Assembly: GCA_030762935.1 (NCBI GenBank)
Contig: CM060895.1
Coordinates: 30,680,501-30,744,500 of the forward strand
Source: Hymenopus coronatus
Lineage: Eukaryota; Arthropoda; Insecta; Mantodea; Hymenopodidae
Length of the DNA: 64,000 nt
Direction: 5' to 3'
This document shows positions 33,516-44,999 of the stretch, one piece after another. Positions within the stretch are counted from its first letter, which is position 1. The number at the start of each line of letters is the position of its first letter. The translations under genes and the position numbers were made by a program. The notes below the pieces were generated by a model, which was not told the origin of the DNA, made no database searches, and worked only from the letters and a program-made list of their open reading frames with translations.

Positions 33516-34349
33516 CTGAAACAAAGACACCAAATGACAGAGATCTAACTTTTGCATCTTCAGAATATTCAGAGACCCACTTAAAATAGAGCTGGGAGTG
33601 TCCTATGGTCCTTTTATCATAATGGATTTGGTTCGACTACCTCCACTCTTTCAAGCATACTTGAAATGAAAGGTATCCTGCTGGGGAATATCGGCTCATT
33701 CTTTGTGAAGAGCTGCAAGGAGGGTAGACAGTAGAGCTTTATATTTATGTTGTTGGCATTCAAAAACATCCCAAGAATGTTGTGCCTGGTTCAAAGTAAG
33801 ACACTTAGCAGACCAGATCAATATTAATAATTTGTCATATAAATTTACTTGCTGCATATACTGAACTTATCTTCGATGCTTAGCAGTTAGAATATCTTTG
33901 CTGTCACCTTATGACAATGCTATATAGAGCAACAAGAGGTGCAGACAATTTCATAACAAACAAGATTATAAAGATTCCTGTCTTCAGTTAATAATATGGT
34001 AACTATACAGTCTTATGAAAAACATTCTTCAGAATTAGGAACTGCACATGTTCTAAAAATATTTTTAGAGAAAAGTTCATTGTCAAATTAACATAATATT
34101 ATATTGCATTGTAATGTTACATTCTTTTGAAGGTGAGAAAAACATTTACAAGCCTCTTGAAAATGCTTCTGAAGTAAGTGACCAAGTGAAGTTTTTCAAA
34201 AAGCAATAATCAATAATTTGCCATGCATAGATGCATTGATTTTCAGAAATAATGGATGAATTGTGTATTAAAAATATAATATTAAGTAACATACCCACCT
34301 ATACATTCCTTATTATTCAAGTTTGCTAAATTGAAATAATCATAAAACT

Positions 34350-35210
34350 TATATTGAAAAAATCTGATGTGTTCCAATCATATGACTTTCTCTAACTGTT
34401 CCACAAACAAACTTTACTTATAAAAATTTTTTTTATCTATGTCATGCTAATGAGATAGACATTAGCAGAAATTTAATACTTGCTTCCTTGTAAGTAGAAG
34501 GGAAATAAGATAATACACTAGCCTATAAGGATTGTCATTTCATTTAAAAGCTATTGCTATGTGAAACAATTGGTATTTGGTTCTCATTTATTTTCTTGGG
34601 AATAAAAAACAAGAGAGATGAAATGAAAGTTGGGCTTCCTACTTGAGAAAAGTCTAAGTAGTTTAAAATTGAAACTGATAACAAGGAATACCTCGGAAAC
34701 GGTTAACAGTATAAAAAATGCATATTGCATAAATTCTGTGTCTTAATGTGATCTACATTTTTTGTGTAGTAAGCTTTTGTCTATCCCATATGGTTGTCAA
34801 GTTATATAAAAGTATCCAGAATGAAGAGGTCTTCAGAGGGTATTCCCAAAAAATTCAAAATATACATTTCGCTTGTAATGAAAATACTAAACATATGTCA
34901 TTTTAATGAAAATCGTTTCAGCCATTTTTGAGAATATCAAAATGTTTAAAAAATGTTCTGGATTTTCTTACAAATCTTGTCACATCTTTGGAAGAGGCTG
35001 AACTGATATCAAGTTTGGTATTTAATGGACTTTTTGTTTTAAAGTTGTGCTCTACACACACGCGTGCACAGACATGTTTCTAAAAATACCTTGTTTGGAT
35101 TCAAGGGATCTCAAAACATGAATTTCTGGTGAAACCTCAGTATCAAAATTTTCAGTGGATAATACTTTCTCTATCCACTATGTACATATGAATGAGGAAA
35201 GTAAAACATG
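34350..35210 (-). repeat. R1 repeat, nearly complete reverse copy
   Basis: Tail hairpin (CTGATGTGTTCCAATCATATG) and CTTTCTCTA at the left. The AATACCTCGGAAACGGTTAAC, CCAGAATGAAGAGGTCTTC and CATCTTTGGAAGAGGCTGAA blocks lie in the middle. The head palindrome (CTTTCTCTATCCACTATGTA) is at the right. A full-length reference for the reverse orientation, about 860 bp. Confidence 0.85.
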
Positions 35211-36218
35211 AGATGTGTTATCGATTAGTGTTCAGATAACTGAAGAATAGTGGCTCTGTTTCTTATTCGTGACTAGTAAAATGTTAAGTCAAACATCTGG
35301 CACAAACTATTTTTTATTTAACTAGCAGGTTTTCACAGTTTAATCAGCTTTATAGCCTTTAAAATAACTTCATCTTCTGTTAATACAATGTTTCCATTGT
35401 TGAATGCATTCTGGGATGCACTTTTTAGAGCAGCTGTCAGATTCCACAGCAATTTTTTTCTCTCATTTTTGATAATTATGAACAAGTTCTTTTGGGCTTT
35501 GGAAACAAAAAGAAGACTGCATGTTCCAAATCAGCTAAATAGAGAGGTTAGGATATACCAGCTTGGTTGTGTTTTGCAAAAAGCTCTTGAATAAGGAGCA
35601 CTGTTATGCTAGAGGCCTTTTGCAGATGTATTAGCGCTCACTTCCAATAGTAAAAATAAAACGTATCTAAAATCAACTCTTGGACAGTGTCAAATAAACA
35701 GTGTAAAGTAATTTAATTGTTGGGTCTAATATTAAATGTAAATTTTGGTTGGGAAACAACAGATACTTTGGAACCCCCCCCCCCCCCAAATGGGTAAAAT
35801 GTGCTGCCTGGTAAGAACAGTCTAATGCATATCTATGTAAATATCTGCATTCAGACAGAAATCACCAGGTCCAACATTTTATTTTGAGGTGCAGCCAAAT
35901 TACAATAAAAAAATGGTTTATAGACGTCTTTATCAGGGAGTACCTTGATCATACAATTATTATAAAAAAAAGTGGCTCTAATACTTTCTTTCACCAATTA
36001 CTTAAGAAAAGGAACTATAAAAGGACTAAGTTGGCATGAATACTTGTTGGTTTCTTTGAGTGATGCTCTTGAATTCTTGATTATCTCAGGTGATTTAAGT
36101 GAAAAGATTAGCTGAATGAATTTAGGTTATGGAGATTCCATGGTGTTTCCATTTAAATATGGCATCAGAAATAGTTAATTTAGTTGCATTCGGAAGTCTA
36201 AAATAATTTTAAAAAAAC

Positions 36219-36242
36219 ATATATATATATATATATATATAT
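36219..36242. repeat. AT dinucleotide repeat
   Basis: Twelve AT units in the esterase intron, next to exon 7. Confidence 0.9.
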
Positions 36243-36378
36243 CTGCAACATTTCTCAGCACGTCTCTGGGTGCTTCTGATCCAATATTGTTATGTAACCT
36301 AAGATCCATGTAAACCATTTTTCAAAAGTTAGCAAGTTATTTCACCAAACATGCATGTTACAGGCTCACATTACTGAC

Positions 36379-36563
36379 CTTAATAATTTGTTTAGTTGCT
36401 CTCTCTGAAAATGCTTCATTTTTTAAATAGAATTTACGTATCTTTTCTGCAACCTCTTCATGCTTTTCTTTTGGAACTGTGTAGTTGTAATCTAATATAT
36501 GAGGGAGCAGCTCAGGAAACCTTTGTTCCATTTCCTTCACATATTCTGGTAAAGCTATAAAGT
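36379..36563 (-). CDS. Carboxylesterase, exon 7
   Basis: 185 bases between acceptor TTGTTTACAG and donor AAG|GTCAGT, phase 1 in and phase 0 out. Encodes DFIALPEYVKEMEQRFPELLP and KIRKFYLKNEAFSERATKQIIK. This helical region of insect carboxylesterases lies between the catalytic Glu and the His strand and helps line the acyl pocket. It joins exactly to exon 8 (QIIK|MASDRLF). Confidence 0.93.
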
Positions 36564-38940
36564 CTGTAAACAAAAGCAGATTAAAATGCTTCAGAATTTA
36601 TTAATTTACCATCCTGAAAAGAAGAAAAATGGGAAAAACTTTTGAACATGTAGTGAGAGAATTTTTGGTTTAATTATTGTGCACATGCAAGCAGATGAAT
36701 ACTACAATGAACTTTCAAATGGGATGAGATTTGTCCTTGAGCACCACCAGGCCGACATCCAATTGGAGTGCTGCTGTGTTGGCATATTGCATTCCTGCTT
36801 AACTGGGAAGTAATGTGCTAAGTAATTCCGTCTCTTATAAGTACTACTTGCGCTAAGACAAAATATTCAAATTTTGCAGCAAGTAATTTATGAGGTAGAT
36901 AGGGAGTAATATTTGTAACAGAACGGTAAAAATCACAGATTTTTAGTTTAAGTAGTTTATAATAAACCACAAGAATAAATATACCCATGAATTATATAAT
37001 AATGAGATTCACATAAGCACTGTAATGGCCATTATTATTTGTATGTATATATGCATGTATACTACTATATATCTACCTACATGTGTAAACTATTGACATG
37101 ACAGGACCAAAACAATTATTACAGTTATTATAATGAGCAAGCTGTTAAAGTCGGGAGATAGAGCACATACACTATTGTTAGCTGTAGAATGTTGTGTTAG
37201 CTATTGCATGTTTATGACTCGAAATCAGGGCAGTCCCTACACAGTTCAAGTCAGTTTTCTATTGCTGTTTAGTCAGAAATGAGCAAGTGCAATGGCTTTT
37301 TGTGTTGAATTTAGTAGCAAATCTAAGGGGCAGGTATTGCATAGCCAGGCTGAAAGTATTACAACAGAAATAACACTTTTAAATTGACTGACGGAGCACT
37401 TTACACACAAAGAAATTGACAAGGTAACACAGAAAGACTGGGAACCCTATGTGCGACATGCAGAAAACCACAATAAGACGGATTTTGGGGGGAGCTACTG
37501 ACAGTTCTATTGGATTAAAAGAACAGGCAATTCATAAGCTACAATAATATAAAATTTAAGAAAACTTGTACATAATATGTAAATGTGCATGTTCATGTTT
37601 TCAATTTAAAAACTGCAAAATTATAGAGGTTTAGAAAAATCAGTTAGGGTTTCCCTACATCAAGTTTATGTCACCAGGCAGATTTGCATGATCAGTGTGC
37701 GAGTGAGAGGGAAATATGAAAAGAGTGGGGGTAGCGACCTGGCAATGCATCTCATTCACTGCAGAGTAGAACTCTTCCCATTTGAAAAACATTATAAGTA
37801 TATTGCTTCTGGGATTGCGACCAACTTTCATAAAATGTGTAAAATTCATAACCAACCACTGGAAAATTTTCCCAACTGCATAGCAATCATTTTGAAAAAG
37901 TACTGGAAAACCATTTTTGGGAAGTCTTATTCATGTCTCCTCTGAGGTTCTCTCTCTCTGTCTCTCTCTCTCTTTGGGATGCCTCTGCTTTACACATGCA
38001 GACTTGCAATTAAACAGATTTTTGTAATTCTTTGAAGCAAAAACTTGCAGTAGTTGAAGGACTCTCATGAATAAGTTGTTTAATTGTTTTATCTTTGTTA
38101 GAAGCAAAATAATACATTTTATTTTTGATGAATAGCAGCTGAGAACATGGATGTTCTGTTCTGAGTGCAATTTTGTCTGCAGTCCTTGTATCAATTAGAT
38201 TGAGTGATTGAGTTAAAGTTTAGGCTAGAAATAGTTATGGTAATGTGTTAGTCTTTACAGCAATTAGCATAATTTAGGGATAAACAAGATTGTTGACTGC
38301 ATTGTTTTAGTGGAGCAGAAGCATACATAATATTGCTGCATTCTTAATGCATTGTGTATTAAACAAAAAAAAACAATTATAGACCTTTAAATTATAATAA
38401 GAAATATTCTCAAACCTCAAATTGCACTAAAATGCAGTTATAAAAGTAGATTAAAAACAAAATGTTCATGCTGAATTTTGGATGGCGAACCCAATCACAT
38501 TAAAGATTGTGATCATATTAAAAAAATATGTCACACTTTGGAAAGTTGAGCAAAGACTGTTTTATTCAAAGACTTACAACTCTATATTCAATGCAGATAA
38601 ATAATTACAATCAACATTTCTTAAATTTTACAATATTACACCAATTTAAAGTTTTAATGTTTATCAAATATTGTGGTGATCCATAATATGCTTACATGGT
38701 GGACCAACATACTGAATACTGTAAATTATACCTTGATAGCGTTTTAAACTTAATACTGGCTATGATGTTTATCTAAATAATTGATACATAATATATATGC
38801 ATCATTATATAAAATGTAATACATGATATTCCATTATTTGACAGCTCCCCACTAGTTTGCAAAATTACATACTATATATATATAGAGTATTGTATAAGCT
38901 GCCGTAAGTAGCTTTAAATGTTGAAAAGAAATGTGCATAC
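36564..38940 (-). other. Esterase intron 6
   Basis: No named repeat or second gene was recognised. A CT/GA tract lies at 37949-37975. Confidence 0.45.
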
Positions 38941-39106
38941 CTGCGATGGGATAAACGCCTTCATCTTCAGTAACACTTGCTATCCATGGCAGGTCTTGAA
39001 CTTTTCTTTCTAAGATAATATCTACTGGATGTTGTGTAATAAATGCATTTGGACCATCAATTTCCACTGTTGGTCCAAAGGGGCTGAATGGATACATTAG
39101 CCATAC
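38941..39106 (-). CDS. Carboxylesterase, exon 6 (catalytic Glu)
   Basis: 166 bases, acceptor ACTTTCTAG and donor GTATGC. Encodes VWLMYPFSPFGPTVE (the conserved F.P..E motif), FITQHPVDIIL and then TEDEGVYPIA. The Glu before Gly, residue 310 of the visible protein, is the acidic member of the catalytic triad by family pattern (S/D-E-G). Phase 0 in, phase 1 out, joined by a split Asp codon to exon 7. Confidence 0.95.
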
Positions 39107-39424
39107 CTAGAAAGTTATACAGAAGAGCTTGTATTAGAAGTTTTAAATTTGATTGGATAATTATTACAATTGACTACAGCTTAAATCTAGGGTTGGGGGG
39201 GGGAGTAAATTAAACATTCTTTCCCATGTAAAATAATGAATACCAATACTGTTCCAAATAGCTACCAGCAACAGCAATAGCAGTAGACAAGAGAATCCAC
39301 AAAAACAACTGCATAACACACACAATCCTGAAGATTCACCTATCATCCTTGGGCACACAACAAATTTCAGAAGATCTTCAAGAATCATAAAATCATCTTA
39401 GCTTCAAAAAACAACTACAGCATT
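39107..39424 (-). other. Start of esterase intron 5
   Basis: AT-rich; a G8 run lies near 39194. Nothing else recognised. Confidence 0.4.
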
Positions 39425-40152
39425 CAGAAACTGCTATACAAAAATCTGATGTGTTCCATTCACATGACTTTCTCTATATCTCTGCGACAAATTATTGTTA
39501 AAAAGCTTATGCTTCTATTTACTTCATACTAATCGAGAAAAAACCAGCAGAAATAGTCCTATTACTTACTTCCTTTTAAGTAGAAGCAAAATAAGGGAGT
39601 ACTATTGGTTAAAGTGATAGTCAAAAGTTGGTTGCTATGTGACTGAAGTTCCTTTGTTTGTATGGACTGGAATTGCTTAATTCCTATATGAGAAAAGTAT
39701 GTTTTTAAAGCTGAAACCAAAAAACAAGGAGTATCTGGAAAACGATCAACTCCACGAAAAAAATGTATATAAGATAAATTGTGCATTTTAAGATGCTCTA
39801 CATTTTTTGTGTTGTAAGTTTTTGTCCATCTCTTATGGTTTAGTAGTTAATGCAAAATTGCGTAAAATTCATCCAGAATAAATAGTCTTCTGAGGCTATT
39901 CCCAGAAAATTCAAGATATATACATTTTATTTGTCATGTAAATACCTTTAATATACAAAATTTTATCAAAATCATTAGAGCCATTTTTGAGAAAATCAAA
40001 ATTTTCGAAAAAAGCACACACACACACACACTGACCTTTTTCTGAGAATGCTTTTTTGGATACAGGGGACCCTAAAATATATATTTCTGGTGAAATCTCG
40101 ATATCAAATTTTTGGGTGGAGTGCAATACCTTCTCTATACATATAGAGAAAG
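39425..40152 (-). repeat. R1 repeat, complete reverse copy
   Basis: A clean reverse copy with tail hairpin (CTGATGTGTTCCATTCACAT) at the left. It includes TTACTTCCTTTTAAGTAGAAG, CAGAATAAATAGTCTTCTGA and a CA microsatellite at 40016-40029. It ends with TTGGGTGGAGTGCAATACCTT and the head TCTCTATACATATAGAGAAAG. A Penelope-like relic begins a few bases to the right. Confidence 0.85.
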
Positions 40153-40154
40153 TA

Positions 40155-41285
40155 AAAAATTAAAGGATCCTATCCCACCAAACAAGAAGCTGGAAATTTA
40201 TGAAATAGAATGCTCAGACTAATCTAGTATACATAGGAAGGACAAAAAGAAGTTTGAAACCCAGATTAAAAGAACATATGGGAAACCTGATTAGGAGAGC
40301 AAATGTAGCTTTCATCCAATTGCTTCCTATATGGAAAAGTAGTGAGATTTCCATATAAACAAAGCTCCGAATATTTAATAGCAACGTAAAATCAGTATTG
40401 CTTTATGCATGTGAAACTTGGAAGATGATAAGTCTATCACCAAGAAAATACAGACCTTTATGTATCGATGCTTACAAAGAATCCTCATAGTGTTTTGGCC
40501 AGATGTCATCTCCATGAACCATGCAAAGGTAAAGCCTGTGGACATATCATCAAATAAAGGATGGAGGTGGATGGAACATATATTGCTTAAAAATCAGACA
40601 GCAGTAGAGAGGCAGGCCCTAAATTGGAATCTTCAAGGCCTCACAGGAGCGGAAGACAAAGGGTGATTTGGAGGAGACCATGGGAGAGAGTGGCAGCAGA
40701 GGCAGGAAAAACTTGGGAAGAAGTGAAAGGAATGATGAAAAACAGAGTCCGCTGGCGATGTTTTGTTGAAGCTCTATGTTCCTACAACTGGTACAACAGG
40801 ACCTAAGTAAATAAGTAATGGGAAACCTAAAATATAAACAAACAGAAAAATCAGCAGTTGCTCATCATTTCTGGTCATCAGTATATGAAATCACACTTAA
40901 CATAAAAGTGTTAAAACCAGCTTATAAACACACAGAATTAACTGTCTGGGAGAAGATCTGCATCATGAACCATATGAATTTTGATTTACCGTCATACAGC
41001 AACTGTTATAGTAGATATCTATCACTGATATCACTGCTTGAATTTGGGGTCTATGCGCATGTACGGGTTACTCATAGTTACAGTTATTAGCAATGTGATT
41101 TATGAAGTGGTTTGCCATAAGTTCATAGATCCAGCACCAGATGCCTCCATAAGTGATGCACCTCCACCCTCATCATTAATGCCAATGGAGTGAGATTCTG
41201 TTGGAATTAGGGGTTGAAAATGGGAAGAAGTGTTCCCGAAACCTTTCCCAATAAGTAATTACAAGTGATGATGTAATTGTTTATT
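40155..41285 (+). mobile_element. Penelope-like element 3' half (GIY-YIG), split by a LINE
   Basis: The plus strand reads DPIPPNKK-like text, then EIYEIECSD, a stop, and after a one-base shift LVYIGRTKRSLKPRLKEHMGN: the GIY-YIG endonuclease of a Penelope-like element. The frame is cut at 40288 and resumes at 40818 as MGNLKYKQTEKSAVAHHFW, VLKPAYKHTELTVWEKI. A 3' tail follows, ending with GGGTTGAAAATGGGAAGAAG, CCCGAAACC and TAAGTAATTACAAGTGATG near 41285. The RT half is absent, as in 5'-truncated copies. Located in esterase intron 5, antisense to the esterase. Confidence 0.88.
40278..40828 (+). mobile_element. 5'-truncated LINE inserted in the Penelope-like element
   Basis: The 11-mer ATGGGAAACCT flanks the insert at 40278-40288 and 40818-40828. 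The 529-bp insert (40289-40817) encodes the C-terminus of a LINE endonuclease-reverse transcriptase. Motifs run in order: RANVAFIQL.PIWKSSEIS, SVLLYACETWK, KKIQTFMYRCLQRIL, GWRWMEHILLKNQ, RQALNWNLQG, and after one frameshift VIWRRPWERVAAEAGKTWEE and NRVRWRCFVEALCS. It ends in TAAGTAAATAAGTAA, a short-repeat tail. Clearly younger than the host element. Confidence 0.92.
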
Positions 41286-41690
41286 CACGCAAGTCGTGTG
41301 TAAGACAGAAGTTGGATAGATAGACTCAAACTGAAAAATTTGATGCCATAGCCAGGTTTTGAACCATGGATCTCCCGGTCTCTAGCTGGTTACTCTATCA
41401 CTGACCTACCATGGCAACATGCCAGCACAGCTTTAAATTTCACGTTTCCCGGTAAACCACAAGGTGATTTCAAAATATTTTGAGAATGGCATACTCCAAT
41501 GGTGACTTACAATATTGCAAGCACTGTAAGTCCCAGGATTCAACTATTATGGTCAAATAGTGTCAATTTAATTGTTTTTTCACTCAAGCCGTGTGTAGGA
41601 TAGTAGTTGGATAGATTGACTGGGAGATCTATGGTTCAAATCCTGTCTGTGGCATTGAATTTTTCAGTCTGACTCTATCTAATTACTAAA
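41278..41690. repeat. Rearranged pair of tRNA-derived SINE copies
   Basis: The block TTGTTTATTCACGCAAGTCG at 41278 recurs in the same direction at 41571. The adjoining tRNA-like head occurs once on the minus strand (41340-41420: ATGGTTCAAAACCTGGC, GATAGAGTAACCAGC) and once on the plus strand (41610-41665: GATCTATGGTTCAAATCCTG). One half is thus direct and the other inverted, which needs at least one inversion after duplication. Confidence 0.65.
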
Positions 41691-41863
41691 ACCAACTCAA
41701 ATTTGTTTCATTGGAACAGGCTGTATCTAACATCTGTGAATCCAAGCATTGTCATCAGATGAGTCACTCAAGCCATTTTGCACTCCAGTGTGCTGTGGGG
41801 TGACTGTGTCAGATAACACTAAATAATAAACATTTTGCTGAATTCATTGAACATTAACATCTT

Positions 41864-42129
41864 GTGTTCATTTTTTTTTTTTTGTAGTGTTTAATGCCCA
41901 CTTTTACTGCTCTGGCACCACAGGCAGTGACACTGATGATACATGAAGATGGAGCCCCGGTTGAATGAGATAGCAGGGGAAACCGGAAAACCCGGAGAGA
42001 ACCCGCCCCTGCACCGCTTTGTTTATCACAAATCTCACATGCTGTCACTTGGGATCGAACCCGGACTGTCTAAGTGAGAGACGACTGGTCTGACCATTCG
42101 GCCACGGTGCGGCCTCAGTGTTCATTTTT
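41864..42129 (-). mobile_element. tRNA-derived SINE with 12-bp target duplication
   Basis: GTGTTCATTTTT occurs at 41864-41875 and 42118-42129. Between them, on the minus strand, is a textbook SINE: tRNA-like head GCCGCACCGTGGCCGAATGG (A box), GTCCGGGTTCGATCCC (B box), then a conserved body with TCTCCGGGTTTTCCGGTTTCC, and a poly(A) tail against the left duplication. It is one of the youngest insertions here, in esterase intron 5. Confidence 0.92.
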
Positions 42130-42748
42130 ATGTCATCTTTGCATATTGTACAAAAATAATGGAACTTCACCTCACTCAAGTATACAGCTTGATACACTTG
42201 TGGCTTGGATCCCCATTAAACATATTTTAACAACTCTGAATGGTATCCGTGCATACTACTTTCAGGCGATAATTGAGGACTATTTTAATAAAACTCAAGA
42301 AACGTCACTTGTAAAATTTTACAGGAAACATTTTTTTTAGTTTACTTTGAGGTTTTTGATATAGTAACACCATAAAAAAATGTTAGTGCTCCTCTTTTTG
42401 AGATGCATTTATTGATATGCAGTACAACTACTTTTGTTATTTTATTTATGTGAGAAAAAAAACAACAAAACTTAAGAATATTTTTATCAAAAGTCAGCAT
42501 ATCCATTTTTTGAAATGCTCATAACTTAAAATGTTTAATTTTTTTCATTCACAGTTGGCAAAAACCTCATCAAAATCATTAACATGTGTTTTATAAATGC
42601 TTAAATACAGCTGAATTGAAAATTGGTTTATTTAAACACCTTTAACCCTAATTTGTTCAAAATTATTGGTATACAGAAAAATTTTAGTGTAGGATTAAGC
42701 TTTTTTTTTACAACACCCAGAATCACTGAAAATTGAATGTACAAAATC
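42130..42748. other. Probable flank of the transposase-like element
   Basis: AT-rich sequence between the SINE and the coding relic. Probably includes the 3' non-coding end of that element; its boundary was not found. Confidence 0.35.
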
Positions 42749-44600
42749 TTAATGCAATGGTTCCTCATCATAATCCATCCTGTTGTCAGAATCTTTGCCA
42801 CATCTTTTTAGAACTTTGCCATAAAGTACTTTACCCTCTTCCGGATCATTATGGAAGTAACTCATTAACTTCTTCATGTCATCAGCTTTCTTCTTGCTGA
42901 CATGGTTCACCATTGGAAGTTCAGGTGCTTTAGACGTTACAGAAGCTGACTGCCTTGGCTTAAATACTTCAACTTCTATTGGTGCAGAAAAATAAATGTT
43001 TTGTACATAACACTGTACACGATTATTACAAGTTTTTTTGTATGTAAATATTCTCACCTCTGTAATTTTAAAAGGTAATCTACCTTTTACAATATTTTTT
43101 GCCATCAATTTTAAATCATAGGTATGCCAGTCTTTATCCATAACCTTTACCTCCCCAAAGTTTTCCATAATTTCATAATACTCAGATGGCAATGTGATCG
43201 ATTTGTTTTTTCTCATTTCTATCAAACCAAATACACGGGTCTGGATGCATGTAGCTGTGCCCTCAGATAGGAAAGAAATGTTTAATTTCTTTAAAAACTT
43301 TAGAGCTCTCCAGATAACCAACAAGCATAGCCAAAATTATGGAGTTCTTATTTTGAGACCCACAAGAATCTGAAAACAATCTAAGGATTAAGTTTCTGGA
43401 TTGTTCTGTGATTAAGCTTTTTTCTAAATTACCTATGAAGTCCCTCAATGCTGAGGCTATTTTGTTTTGCACCTTGCCCAGCATCTGTTTCAAGCCAGGT
43501 ATAATTCACTTTTTTTTTTTTTTTTTTTGTGTGTGTGAATGCTGTAAGATTGTACAATTATATAGCCATACTTGGCGAGAATAGAAGATTTCCCCTATTG
43601 AGAAGTTTGGGCAGTGGCTGGTTTTCCTGGCAATCAAAGCAAATAGATACTTTATCTTTATCATTATTGTCATTTAAAATAGTGAAAAACTTTTTTGCCC
43701 TTAATTTATGCAACCTGTAATAAGTTCTTGCTTTATTTTTTTGCTCAAGACCTACTACAGGGCATTTTATTTCAGTAGAAGTTTTGCACATGATGAACAT
43801 GTCAGTATGGGGATTACCAAAGCGTAAATTGAAATGTTTCTGAAACACTTATATGTACTTAGAAATAGAACATGCTAGAGTATGCCGTCCCTCATTCTAG
43901 AAGCACAATACCTGTCATGCATTTTTTTCAAGTTCAGTTCTGCTGGAAGTTAAGAACGTACTATTTTATTTCTTGAATAATGTGCCGCACGACACTTATA
44001 TTTCCGAACTCGCCCTCCCCAGTTTTCTTTAGGTGCAAAACCTTCCAGTTTGTATCTTTTAGCAATACGTCTTTATCTCCAGAAACACCTGTCAAAAATA
44101 CATTTTTGGTTACTAACAATGCAGATATTCAATAAATATCTGTGATTACAAACATCAGGCATAATAATGTACCTGTCACTTTTCTAAATGTAGCAGCACA
44201 TACTGGGAACTCATCTCCATTTTCACTCTGATGAAATATGAAACAGACACAGATCTTTCTAGCTTTTTGAAGTCCTCCTTTACTCTATGCCGTTTAGGTA
44301 GATCAACTTTCATATGTCTTAGCAAAAAGTTATCCTGTTCCACTTTTGTACTGTTTCATATAAATTATCTCGAAAATGAAATAGATCATTTAAGCAGAAA
44401 GAACTGGCAGTACATTTACTTCCTTTTCCCTGTTCTAAATTATTACAGTTAGGATTAATGTGTCATTTTTAGGGACAACTGTATATATGCCACTTTTAGA
44501 TTGACATACCCTACTCCTACTGTTCCTGCCCTTTTCAGTCATTTGAACAGCATCTAAATATTCAGGATTGTTATTCATTTTTGCCACTATTTATAGAACA
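42749..44600 (-). pseudogene. Transposase-like gene of a DDE-type family common in insects (DUF7869-like), decayed
   Basis: Minus-strand pieces in order. Around 44215-44000 is a block containing GDEFPVCAATFRKVTG and GVSGDKDVLLKD. At 43848-43558 is FNLRFGNPHTDMFIMCKTS...KVSICFDCQENQPLP. At 43493-43263 is LRLFSDSCGSQNKNSIILAML with HFFPI, a stop, then GHSYMHPD. At 43250-42749 is RVFGLIE...YYEIMENFG...DWHTYDLK. This order and the FSD.C.GQN and RGHS..P.D..FG motifs are typical of multi-copy insect 'uncharacterized' proteins that I associate with the DUF7869 family and regard as transposon-borne. Stops and frameshifts kill it. The family name is from memory and should be treated as tentative. Confidence 0.65.
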
Positions 44601-44769
44601 CATTCGCTCACTATAGCAGCCAAAATACACTGAATTAACGCGGAAAATAAAATATATGTTGCTTTAGCTTCCAACTGCTGTGCCATTGTTGTCGAAAAAC
44701 AGATGAATGGCATTGTTGTAACAATGTGTTTGATGATAATGGGATAAAAGTGTGAGATGTTGATTTATT

Positions 44770-44965
44770 GAAGGATATGTTGAGTTTTGTGAAAATTTAA
44801 GAAATGGAGATGTTTAGTTTCGTGAGGCACTCTCTTCAATTGGAAATATTGAGTTTTGTGATGTTATGAAAGTGCATTCTTTTCCTCTCTTATAATTGAC
44901 CATCAAAACCTGCATTTTGAAAAAAATGGCATTTGTTGAGTTTTGTTAAAACGGTCATCAATTGT
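44770..44965. repeat. Recurrent TTGAGTTTTGT words beside the transposase-like relic
   Basis: The word (T)TGAGTTTTGT, or close variants, occurs four times at about 44781, 44815, 44850 and 44937, upstream of the minus-strand transposase-like gene. It may represent subterminal repeats of that element. Confidence 0.4.
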
Positions 44966-44999
44966 GCGAAGCATTTATGTAGATCCAGTGCTGAATTGG

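Larger units (their letters stand above)
33516..36378 (-). other. Esterase intron 7
   Basis: Holds a reverse R1 copy (34350-35210), a C15 run at about 35776, and an AT microsatellite just left of the next exon's intron side. No gene seen; the plus-strand frame at 35388-35594 has no supporting signal. Confidence 0.5.
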
